A stretch of DNA of 11,202 nt. Origin: Pseudomonadota bacterium. GTDB lineage: Bacteria > Pseudomonadota > Alphaproteobacteria > Caulobacterales > Caulobacteraceae. The number at the start of each line of letters is the position of its first letter. The stretch's first letter is position 1. A model generated the notes under the pieces. That model searched no databases, was not told where the DNA came from, and worked only from the letters and a program-made list of their open reading frames with translations. Made by a program: the position numbers and the translations under genes. The stretch lies in assembly GCA_023436945.1 (NCBI GenBank), contig JAEZHG010000253.1:1-11202 (forward strand). The letters run 5' to 3'. Shown here in pieces: positions 1-5,753 of this stretch.

Positions 1-1353
1 GCCTTCCTGACGGTCGGCATCGCGCTGGGCAGTTTCTGGGCCTATTACGAACTGGGCGGGGGCGGCTGGTGGTTCTGGGACCCGGTTGAGAACGCCTCCT
101 TCATGCCATGGCTGGCGGGCGCGGCTCTATTGCACAGCGCCATCGTGACCGAGCGTCGCGGCGCGCTTGCGGGCTGGACGGTGTTCCTTGCCATTCTGGC
201 CTTCACCTTCTCCATGCTGGGGGCCTTCCTCGTGCGCTCCGGCGTGCTGACTTCGGTTCACGCCTTTGCGGTGGACCCAGAGCGCGGCCTGATGCTGCTG
301 GGCATTCTGGGCGTGGCTTCGGGCGCGGCGCTGGTGCTGTTTGCGCTGCGTGCGCCGCTGATCCGCACGGGCGCGACCTTTGCTCCGGTCAGCCGCGAGG
401 GGATGCTGGTTCTCAACAACCTCTTCCTGACGGCGGCGGCGGCGACGGTGCTGCTCGGCACCCTCTATCCGCTGCTGCTCAAGGGCCTGACCGGCGCGAC
501 TATTTCGGTGGGCGAACCCTATTTCAACGCCGTGTTTGCGCCGCTGATGGCTGTGGCCTGTGTGCTGCTTCCTGCCGGACCGTTCATGGCGTGGAAGCGC
601 GGAGACCTGATGGGCGCGTGGCAGCGCCTGAAGCTGGCGGCGCTGCTGGCCGTGCTGGTGGCGATTGCGGGCTATTTCCTGTTCGATCCGAAAAAGGCAC
701 TGGCGGCCTTTGGTCTGGGCCTAGGCTTCTGGCTGATTCTGGGCGCGCTGTTTGAACTGTTCGAGCGCACCAAGGCTTTCCGCGCCCCCGTGGCCGAGAG
801 CGTGCGCCGTGCGCGTGGCTTGCCGCTAGGCGCATGGGGCATGGCGCTGGCCCATGCGGGTCTGGGCGTCTTTATCCTTGGGGCCGTGGTCGAGACCTCG
901 TTCAAGGTCGAGCAGGGCAAGGCGCTGGCCATCGGTCACGAGATCGCGGCTGGCCCATGGAAGGTGAAGCTCGAAAAGGTCGAGATTATCGAAGGGCCGA
1001 ACTATCTGGCCGAGCAGGGTCGCCTTCGGGTCATGCCTGTCGATGGTGGTGCGGCTGAAAAGATCGTTACCTCCGAGCGTCGCTTCTTCCCTGCCGGTGC
1101 CAAGACAACGACCGAGGTCGGCCTCGATTTCAGAGGTCTGGACGATGTCTATGTCGTCATGGGCGAACGTACCCGCACCGATGCTGGCGAGCCTGCATGG
1201 TTTATCCGACTGCATTACAATCCGTGGGCGCGTCTGATCTTCCTCGGTCCAGCCCTAATGGCGCTGGGCGGTCTGGTGTCGCTGCTGGATCGTCGACTGC
1301 GCGTGGGGGCATCCGCAGGAAGCCGCCGTCGCCGCAAGGAGGCCAAGGCATGA
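1..1353 (+). CDS. ccmF: Cytochrome c haem lyase subunit CcmF (5' end outside window)
   Basis: This is the C-terminal 450 residues of CcmF, the multi-pass inner-membrane protein that joins haem, delivered by CcmE, to apocytochrome c on the periplasmic side. The reading frame is open from base 1. Residues 11-37 carry the WWD haem-handling signature (WAYYELG, then [13 protein letters not shown]). It is followed by H45 in the ALLHS helix, H87 in the [13 protein letters not shown] loop and H285 in a later LAHAG segment; these fit the conserved CcmF histidines proposed as haem ligands. Several hydrophobic helices follow, then a mostly polar periplasmic stretch at about 300-410, a final helix and an Arg/Lys-rich cytoplasmic tail. 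Full-length homologues are about 650 residues, so about 200 are missing on the left. The stop codon overlaps the ccmH start (ATGA), which implies translational coupling. Identification is secure. Confidence 0.96.
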   Translation, partial: AFLTVGIALGSFWAYYELGGGGWWFWDPVENASFMPWLAGAALLHSAIVTERRGALAGWTVFLAILAFTFSMLGAFLVRSGVLTSVHAFAVDPERGLMLLGILGVASGAALVLFALRAPLIRTGATFAPVSREGMLVLNNLFLTAAAATVLLGTLYPLLLKGLTGATISVGEPYFNAVFAPLMAVACVLLPAGPFMAWKRGDLMGAWQRLKLAALLAVLVAIAGYFLFDPKKALAAFGLGLGFWLILGALFELFERTKAFRAPVAESVRRARGLPLGAWGMALAHAGLGVFILGAVVETSFKVEQGKALAIGHEIAAGPWKVKLEKVEIIEGPNYLAEQGRLRVMPVDGGAAEKIVTSERRFFPAGAKTTTEVGLDFRGLDDVYVVMGERTRTDAGEPAWFIRLHYNPWARLIFLGPALMALGGLVSLLDRRLRVGASAGSRRRRKEAKA

Positions 1354-1847
1354 AACGTTTTGCGCCCGTCCTGATGGCGCTAAGCCTCGGTATCGCTACG
1401 CCCGTGATGGCCAACGAGCCGCCGCCGCGTGCGGACATGCCCTTGGCCGATCCGTCGCAGGAAGCTCGCGCCAAGGCTCTGTTCAGCGAAATCCGCTGCG
1501 TCGTCTGTCAGCATGAATCCATCATCGACAGCCCCGCCTCTATCGCCGCCGATATGCGCTGGCTGGTTCGCGAGCAGATTGCGGCAGGGGCCAGTGACGA
1601 TGAAATCCAGCAGGACCTTGTGCGCCGCTATGGCGACTATGTCCTGTTCCGCCCGCCCTTCAAGGGCAGCACCCTGATCCTGTGGCTTGGGCCGTTTGCG
1701 CTGGTGCTGGGGGCAGGGGGGCTGTTCTGGGTGTGGAGCCGCCGTCGCCGCGACGCTATTGCCCCCTTGAGTGCCGAGGAAGAGGCCGAACTGGCCAAGG
1801 CGCTGTCTGAAATGGACATGGATAAAGGCACAGCTTTTGACAAATAG
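1350..1847 (+). CDS. ccmH: Cytochrome c maturation protein CcmH (CycL)
   Basis: A 165-residue thiol-redox protein that reduces or holds the CXXCH cysteines of apocytochrome c for haem ligation, working with CcmF and CcmI. A signal peptide is visible at residues 1-22 ([14 protein letters not shown], ending VMA-N). The family motif RCVVCQ lies at about residues 49-54 and supplies the two active cysteines, followed by a three-helix domain ending in [13 protein letters not shown]. One C-terminal transmembrane helix ([21 protein letters not shown]) precedes a basic stop-transfer stretch and an acidic tail. The start at 1350 is chosen because of the ATGA overlap with ccmF, the strong Shine-Dalgarno AAGGAGG at 1336-1342, and the signal peptide that begins exactly there. 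The protein is short, without the fused TPR domain of enterobacterial CcmH, so CcmI should be a separate gene. No ccmG lies between ccmF and ccmH. Confidence 0.95.
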   Translation: MKRFAPVLMALSLGIATPVMANEPPPRADMPLADPSQEARAKALFSEIRCVVCQHESIIDSPASIAADMRWLVREQIAAGASDDEIQQDLVRRYGDYVLFRPPFKGSTLILWLGPFALVLGAGGLFWVWSRRRRDAIAPLSAEEEAELAKALSEMDMDKGTAFDK

Positions 1848-1890
1848 GTCATGTTGTGCCGCCGAGTGGCCGTGATTACGTCATCCACTC
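1827..1890 (+). terminator. Tandem imperfect hairpins at ccmH end, possible terminator
   Basis: Two inverted repeats follow each other. The first pairs GGCACA (1827-1832) with TGTGCC (1855-1860) and, inside it, TGAC (1838-1841) with GTCA (1848-1851), so the ccmH stop codon sits in the apical loop. The second pairs GAGTGG (1864-1869) with CCACTC (1885-1890), with an inner TGA/TCA step. Neither is followed by a run of T, so a classical intrinsic terminator is not shown. They may mark the 3' end of the ccm transcript or protect it. I infer this from position only. Confidence 0.35.
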
Positions 1891-1903
1891 ACCGTTGTCT
1901 GGG

Positions 1904-1920
1904 CTGAACCCTATATTCAG
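1904..1920. promoter_or_regulatory. Short dyad upstream of the degP promoter
   Basis: CTGAA (1904-1908) and TTCAG (1916-1920) form a 5+5 inverted repeat with a 7-base centre. A wider overlapping repeat pairs GGCTGA (1902-1907) with TCAGCC (1922-1927). The element ends about 10-15 bases upstream of the predicted -35 box, where an activator would bind. No regulator family can be assigned from the sequence. Confidence 0.3.
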
Positions 1921-1928
1921 GTCAGCCA

Positions 1929-1963
1929 TTGGCTTTGGCAAATCTGATCTATATCCATATTCT
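1929..1963 (+). promoter_or_regulatory. Predicted sigma70-type promoter of the Do protease gene
   Basis: TTGGCA (1935-1940) and TATTCT (1958-1963) are separated by exactly 17 bases, a good housekeeping match, and would start transcription near 1970. A second register fits the Caulobacter housekeeping consensus as I recall it: TTGGCTT (1929-1935), 12 bases, then TCTATATC (1948-1955), which matches GCTANAWC at all but one position. Either way the promoter serves degP and possibly the genes behind it. I found no convincing ECF-type GAAC/TCTA pair at a workable spacing here. Confidence 0.5.
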
Positions 1964-1965
1964 GG

Positions 1966-1980
1966 GAATCCGCCGGATTC
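1966..1980. promoter_or_regulatory. Perfect palindrome at the predicted degP transcription start
   Basis: GAATCC (1966-1971) and GGATTC (1975-1980) form a perfect 6+6 inverted repeat around GCC. It lies just behind the -10 box and over the expected start site, the classical position for a repressor operator. As RNA it would make only a small hairpin with a 3-base loop at the 5' end of the leader. Its operator function is inferred from symmetry and place. Confidence 0.35.
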
Positions 1981-2007
1981 TAAGAAGTTTAGACTGCAAG
2001 GACGACG

Positions 2008-3546
2008 ATGCTGAAACGCAAGGAGTTCATTCTGGGTGCTGCCGCCAGTCTCGCGCTTGTCGCGGGTGCGACGGCGGGCGGCGTGATCCAGTGGCCGGTT
2101 GCCGAAGCTGCAACCTCATCGAACCGTTTGGTCCCGTCAGCCGGAGCGGCAGGTCTGGCCTTCGCCCCGCCGCAGGGCGCGCCCCTCAGCTTTGCCGATA
2201 TCTTCCAGCAGGTCGCCCCCGCGGTCGTGCAGATCGATGTGAAGACCCGCGTGCAGCGTCCGCGTGGCGGCATCAATATTCCGGGCTTCCCGTTCCAGTT
2301 TCAGGTGCCAGAGAGCCAGCGCGGCCAGCAGGCCGAGCCTGAAACCCAACTGGCCCCCGGCACCGGTTCCGGCTTCTTCATTACGGCTGACGGTTTCATC
2401 GTCACCAACAACCACGTCGTAGAGAACGCCGAAGAGATCAAGGTGAAGCTCAGCGACGGTCGTGAACTGACCGCCCGCCTGATTGGTCGTGACGAAGGCT
2501 CCGACCTTGCCGTCATCAAGGTCGATGGCGATGCCTTCCCGTTCGTGTCCTTCGAAGAAGCGTCCGAGCCGCGCGTCGGTGACTGGGTCATCGCCGTGGG
2601 TAACCCGTTTGGTCTGGGCGGCACGGCCACGGCCGGTATCGTCTCGGCCAAGTCGCGCGATATCGATCCGGGTGGCTTCAACGAATATCTTCAGATCGAC
2701 GCGGCCATCAACCGTGGCAACTCGGGCGGTCCGACCTTCGACATCTATGGCCGCGTGATCGGCGTGAACACCGCGATCTTCTCGCCGTCGGGCGGTTCGG
2801 TCGGTATCGGTTTTGCCATTCCGGCAAGCACTGCCAAGGCCGTCACCGATCGTCTGATGCGCGGTGAGAGCATCGAGCGTGGCTATCTGGGTGTGACTAT
2901 CCAGAACCTGCTGCCGGAAGTGAAAGAGGCGCTGGGTCTGGATGCCAACTTGAAGGGGGCCTTCATCGCCGAGGTCAACGCTGGCTCGCCTGCCGCGCGC
3001 GGTGGTCTGCGCAGTGAGGACATCGTGGTGTCGCTGAACGGTCAGGGCGTCGAAAGCTCTTCGGATCTGACGCGCCGCGTGGCCCGCGCCAAGCCGGGCG
3101 ACAAGCTGCGTCTGGAAATCCTGCGCGAAGGCCGTCGCCAGACGGTCGAAGTCACTGCCGGACGCCGCCCGTCGGAAAGCGAACTGAACGCACAACTCAA
3201 TCCTGAAACGGATGAGGCCGACAAGCCGACGGCCTCGGCCGGTGTCGAGATCGAGGGCCTGACGGTCACCCCGCTGACCGCAGCCCTGCGCCAGCGCCAT
3301 GACATCCCCGAAGGCGTCAACGGCGTTCTGGTCACGGCGGTCAGCCCGACCTCGGAAGCTGGCAAGGCCGGCCTTCCGGCAGGCGTCCTGATCGTGCGTG
3401 CCAACAACCGCGCCGTCACCACGCCGGACGAGTTCCGTCAGGCCGTGGCCTCCGCCAAGTCTGCAGGCCGTCCGAGCGTCCTTCTGCTGGTCCGCTATAA
3501 CGGTAGCAACCGTTCGGTGGTCCTGCCGTTCGCCAAGTCGGAATAA
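2008..3546 (+). CDS. degP: Periplasmic Do-family serine protease (DegP/HtrA)
   Basis: A 512-residue DegQ/DegP-type protease and chaperone that degrades or refolds damaged envelope proteins. A signal peptide covers about residues 1-35 (basic start, ALVAGATAGG core, AEA near the cleavage site). The trypsin-like domain (about 60-275) has the full triad: H136 in TNNHVV, D166 in GSDLAVIKV and S239 in RGNSGGP. A first PDZ domain follows at about 285-375 (GYLGV carboxylate-binding loop) and a second at about 405-508. Length and layout are normal for the family. The ATG at 2008 has AAGGA (1998-2002) at a 5-base distance and starts directly at the signal peptide. The gene lies between ccmH and a two-component pair; that placing suggests, but does not prove, that the pair senses envelope state. 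A separate promoter upstream implies it can be expressed apart from the ccm genes. Confidence 0.96.
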   Translation: MLKRKEFILGAAASLALVAGATAGGVIQWPVAEAATSSNRLVPSAGAAGLAFAPPQGAPLSFADIFQQVAPAVVQIDVKTRVQRPRGGINIPGFPFQFQVPESQRGQQAEPETQLAPGTGSGFFITADGFIVTNNHVVENAEEIKVKLSDGRELTARLIGRDEGSDLAVIKVDGDAFPFVSFEEASEPRVGDWVIAVGNPFGLGGTATAGIVSAKSRDIDPGGFNEYLQIDAAINRGNSGGPTFDIYGRVIGVNTAIFSPSGGSVGIGFAIPASTAKAVTDRLMRGESIERGYLGVTIQNLLPEVKEALGLDANLKGAFIAEVNAGSPAARGGLRSEDIVVSLNGQGVESSSDLTRRVARAKPGDKLRLEILREGRRQTVEVTAGRRPSESELNAQLNPETDEADKPTASAGVEIEGLTVTPLTAALRQRHDIPEGVNGVLVTAVSPTSEAGKAGLPAGVLIVRANNRAVTTPDEFRQAVASAKSAGRPSVLLLVRYNGSNRSVVLPFAKSE

Positions 3547-3567
3547 GGCAGCTTTGCAGCAAATGCG

Positions 3568-3581
3568 GTCAGAAATCTGAC
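3568..3581. repeat. Perfect 14-base palindrome after degP
   Basis: GTCAGA (3568-3573) and TCTGAC (3576-3581) are perfect inverted arms around AA, 22 bases after the degP stop. The two-base centre makes a protein-binding site more plausible than an RNA hairpin. It could be an operator for the response-regulator gene downstream. No binding protein can be named. Confidence 0.4.
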
Positions 3582-3599
3582 GAAGGCTTAACTCACGGA

Positions 3600-3631
3600 A
3601 TCGGCAGTAATCATGTAAGGTTACTGCCGAT
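3600..3631. repeat. Perfect 11-base inverted repeat before the response-regulator gene
   Basis: ATCGGCAGTAA (3600-3610) pairs perfectly with TTACTGCCGAT (3621-3631) across a 10-base loop. The second arm ends 9 bases before the Shine-Dalgarno GGAGGGG (3641-3647) of the next gene. No T run follows on either strand, so it is not a textbook intrinsic terminator. It may be an attenuating hairpin between degP and the two-component genes, a leader hairpin, or a dyad operator. The repeat is certain; its role is open. Confidence 0.5.
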
Positions 3632-3650
3632 ATCCATTCTGGAGGGGCAT

Positions 3651-4322
3651 ATGCGTATTCTGGTTGTTGAAGATGATGCTGAAGCCGCGACCGCCATGGT
3701 GCGCGGTCTGAGCGAGGCGGGCTATGACGTCACCCACGCGGTTGACGGTGCCTTTGGTCTTCTGGAAGCGCAAAAGGGCGGCTACGACGTCTATGTTGTG
3801 GACCGCATGATGCCCCGCCTTGACGGCATCGGTATGGTCGAGACCCTTCGCAAGGGCGGTGACCAGACGCCGGTTCTGTTCCTCTCCGCCCTTGGCGAGG
3901 TCGAGGATCGCGTGGTCGGCCTCAAGGCTGGCGGCGATGACTATCTGGTCAAGCCCTATGCCTTTGCCGAGCTGATTGCCCGCGTCGAGGCCTTGAGCCG
4001 CCGTCGCGAAACGGGCGGCGTGCAGACTGTGCTCAAGGTCGGCGATCTGGAAATGAACCTGATCGGCCGCAGCGTGAACCGCGCTGGCACCGAGATCGAC
4101 CTGCAACCGCGCGAGTTCCAGCTTCTGGAATTCCTGATGCGCCATGCGGGCCAGTCGGTCACCCGCACCATGCTGCTCGAAAAGGTCTGGGAATACCATT
4201 TCGACCCCCAGACGAACGTCATCGACGTTCACATCAGCCGCCTGCGCTCCAAGATCGACAAGGGCTTTGATCGTGCCATGCTGCAGACCGTGCGCGGCGC
4301 GGGGTACCGGCTGGAGGCTTAA
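3651..4322 (+). CDS. OmpR-family DNA-binding response regulator
   Basis: A 223-residue transcription factor switched by phosphorylation from the kinase encoded next to it. The receiver domain (about 1-115) shows the acidic pair D8/D9, the phosphoacceptor D51 in VVDRMMP, the switch residue S79 and the conserved K101 in LVKPY. A winged-helix effector domain (about 125-222) follows, with LQPREFQLLEFLM, the recognition-helix region NVIDVHISRLRSKID and the closing wing VRGAGYRLE. These motifs place it near the QseB/CopR-like branch, but the target genes cannot be read from this. ATG 3651 has GGAGGGG at 3641-3647. The gene follows degP by 104 bases and precedes its kinase by 9. The inverted repeats just upstream are candidates for autoregulation or for separation from degP. 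Confidence 0.94.
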   Translation: MRILVVEDDAEAATAMVRGLSEAGYDVTHAVDGAFGLLEAQKGGYDVYVVDRMMPRLDGIGMVETLRKGGDQTPVLFLSALGEVEDRVVGLKAGGDDYLVKPYAFAELIARVEALSRRRETGGVQTVLKVGDLEMNLIGRSVNRAGTEIDLQPREFQLLEFLMRHAGQSVTRTMLLEKVWEYHFDPQTNVIDVHISRLRSKIDKGFDRAMLQTVRGAGYRLEA

Positions 4323-4329
4323 GGCCTCC
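4313..4329 (+). promoter_or_regulatory. Hairpin over the regulator-kinase junction
   Basis: GGAGGC (4313-4318) pairs with GCCTCC (4324-4329) around the loop TTAAG. The loop holds the response-regulator stop codon (4320-4322), and the stem covers the SD-like GGAGG and most of the AAGG (4321-4324) in front of the kinase ATG at 4332. A ribosome ending on the first gene would melt it, so the structure could make kinase translation depend on regulator translation. The base pairing is seen; the coupling is inferred. Confidence 0.45.
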
Positions 4330-4331
4330 GT

Positions 4332-5753
4332 ATGAAACTACCCTCGGTCATCCGGCGCACGCCATTCAGGCTGACGCTGCTGTTTCTGGCGCTGTTCGTA
4401 GGGACGGCCAGCGCCGTGATGACCTATGTCTATGTCGCCTCTGCCGAAGAGGCGCGCGCCCGTGCGGAATCCAGCGTCCGCACCGAGGTCGAGACCCTGA
4501 CGGGCATCTATCGCGCGCGCGGTGCCGATGCCCTCAATCAGGCGCTGGTAGACCGCACGCTGCGCGGTGACCAGTATCTCTATATGCTGCGGGGTGCTGA
4601 CAATAAGATCATCACCGCCAACATCTCCGAACTGCCCGACGGCACCGACACAGGCGACTGGGAGCGATTTCGCCTGACCGGCACCGATCCAGACGGTCGG
4701 GTCACGCTTCGTCAGGCGATTGGTATCAATACCCCCTTGGCCGGTGGCGAGCGCCTGTTCGTCGGTGAGGATATCGGCGACGTCGAGGCCTATCTTTCGC
4801 GCCTGACCCAAGCCCTCTGGATGGCCATGGTTGCGGTTCTGGTGCTGGGCGTGGGCGGTGGTCTGCTGGTCAGCCGCCGCGTGGAACGCGCCATGGGCCG
4901 TCTGAACCGCGTGGTTACAGCCGCACAGGAAGGCGACCTCAAACAACGCGCGCTGGTTCGTAACTCTGGTGACGAACTGGATGAACTGTCGCTGGGTCTC
5001 AACACCATGCTGGACAAGATGGAAGCCTCGATGGCCTCCATCCGTCATGCGGGCGATGCCATTGCCCACGATCTGCGCTCTCCGCTGACCCGTATGCGCG
5101 CCAAACTCGAGGTGGCGCTTCTGGATGCCGAGGCAGGCCGTATTTCCGGCGTCGATGCACTGGAAACCGCGTTGGGAGAGGCGGACAGCCTGCTGAAAAC
5201 CTTCAACACGGTATTGGCCATCGCCCGCCTGCAAGCCGGTGGCGCGCCCGATCCCAAGGTGTTCGACGCCGCTTCGCTGGGCCGCGACATGGCCGAGCTT
5301 TATGAATATTCGGGCGAGGAAAAAGAGATCGAGTTCGCCTCCGAAATCGAGGACGAGCTGTGGATCGAGGGCAACCAGCCCTTCCTCGCACAGGCGCTGG
5401 CCAACCTGATCGACAATGCCCTGAAATATACGCCAGCGGGCGGGGCTGTGATGTTCCGTGCGCGCCGCACCTCTGCGGGCGAGATCGAATATTCGGTCAC
5501 CGACAACGGCCCCGGTATCCCTGCTGAGGATCGCGAGCGCGTGCTACAGCGTTTTGTGCGCCTTGATAACAGCCGCACCGAGCCGGGTTCGGGCCTAGGG
5601 CTTTCGCTGGTGACCGCTGTGGCCGAGGCCCATGGTGGCAAGGTGAAGCTGGACGAAGGCCCCGGCGCGTTCGATGGTCGCGGGCCGGGCCTGCGCGTCG
5701 CCCTTCTGCTACCTGCATCCGAGAGACTGCCCGAGACACCGGAGACCGAATGA
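4332..5753 (+). CDS. Membrane sensor histidine kinase, HAMP/HisKA/HATPase
   Basis: A 473-residue inner-membrane kinase, the expected partner of the response regulator 9 bases upstream. It has a first transmembrane helix at about residues 12-36, a periplasmic sensing region of about 125 residues (37-160) without a motif I recognise, and a second helix at 161-180. A HAMP linker follows (about 181-235). The HisKA helix carries the phosphorylated H246 in AIAHDLRSPLTR. The ATP-binding domain (about 345-465) shows the N box with N362 (NLIDNALKY), the DNGPGIP G1 box at 391-397 and the GSGLGLS G2 box at 419-425. All key residues for kinase activity are present. The start is supported by AAGG seven bases upstream and by the membrane helix right after it. 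The 3' end overlaps glnE by ATGA. The ligand is unknown; the degP neighbour suggests an envelope signal. Confidence 0.94.
   Translation: MKLPSVIRRTPFRLTLLFLALFVGTASAVMTYVYVASAEEARARAESSVRTEVETLTGIYRARGADALNQALVDRTLRGDQYLYMLRGADNKIITANISELPDGTDTGDWERFRLTGTDPDGRVTLRQAIGINTPLAGGERLFVGEDIGDVEAYLSRLTQALWMAMVAVLVLGVGGGLLVSRRVERAMGRLNRVVTAAQEGDLKQRALVRNSGDELDELSLGLNTMLDKMEASMASIRHAGDAIAHDLRSPLTRMRAKLEVALLDAEAGRISGVDALETALGEADSLLKTFNTVLAIARLQAGGAPDPKVFDAASLGRDMAELYEYSGEEKEIEFASEIEDELWIEGNQPFLAQALANLIDNALKYTPAGGAVMFRARRTSAGEIEYSVTDNGPGIPAEDRERVLQRFVRLDNSRTEPGSGLGLSLVTAVAEAHGGKVKLDEGPGAFDGRGPGLRVALLLPASERLPETPETE

Noticed and set aside
1197..1349. Upstream extension of ccmH into ccmF
   Set aside because: The true start at 1350 has a perfect Shine-Dalgarno and begins a signal peptide; the extension only reads ccmF in another frame.
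2137..3300. 387-codon open frame on the minus strand inside degP
   Set aside because: It is a codon-bias shadow of the protease gene, with no recognisable motif and no ribosome site.
3606..3619. CpxR-like GTAA direct repeats near the response-regulator gene
   Set aside because: The two GTAA copies are 8 bases apart, not 10-11, and the pattern is explained by the 11-base inverted repeat.
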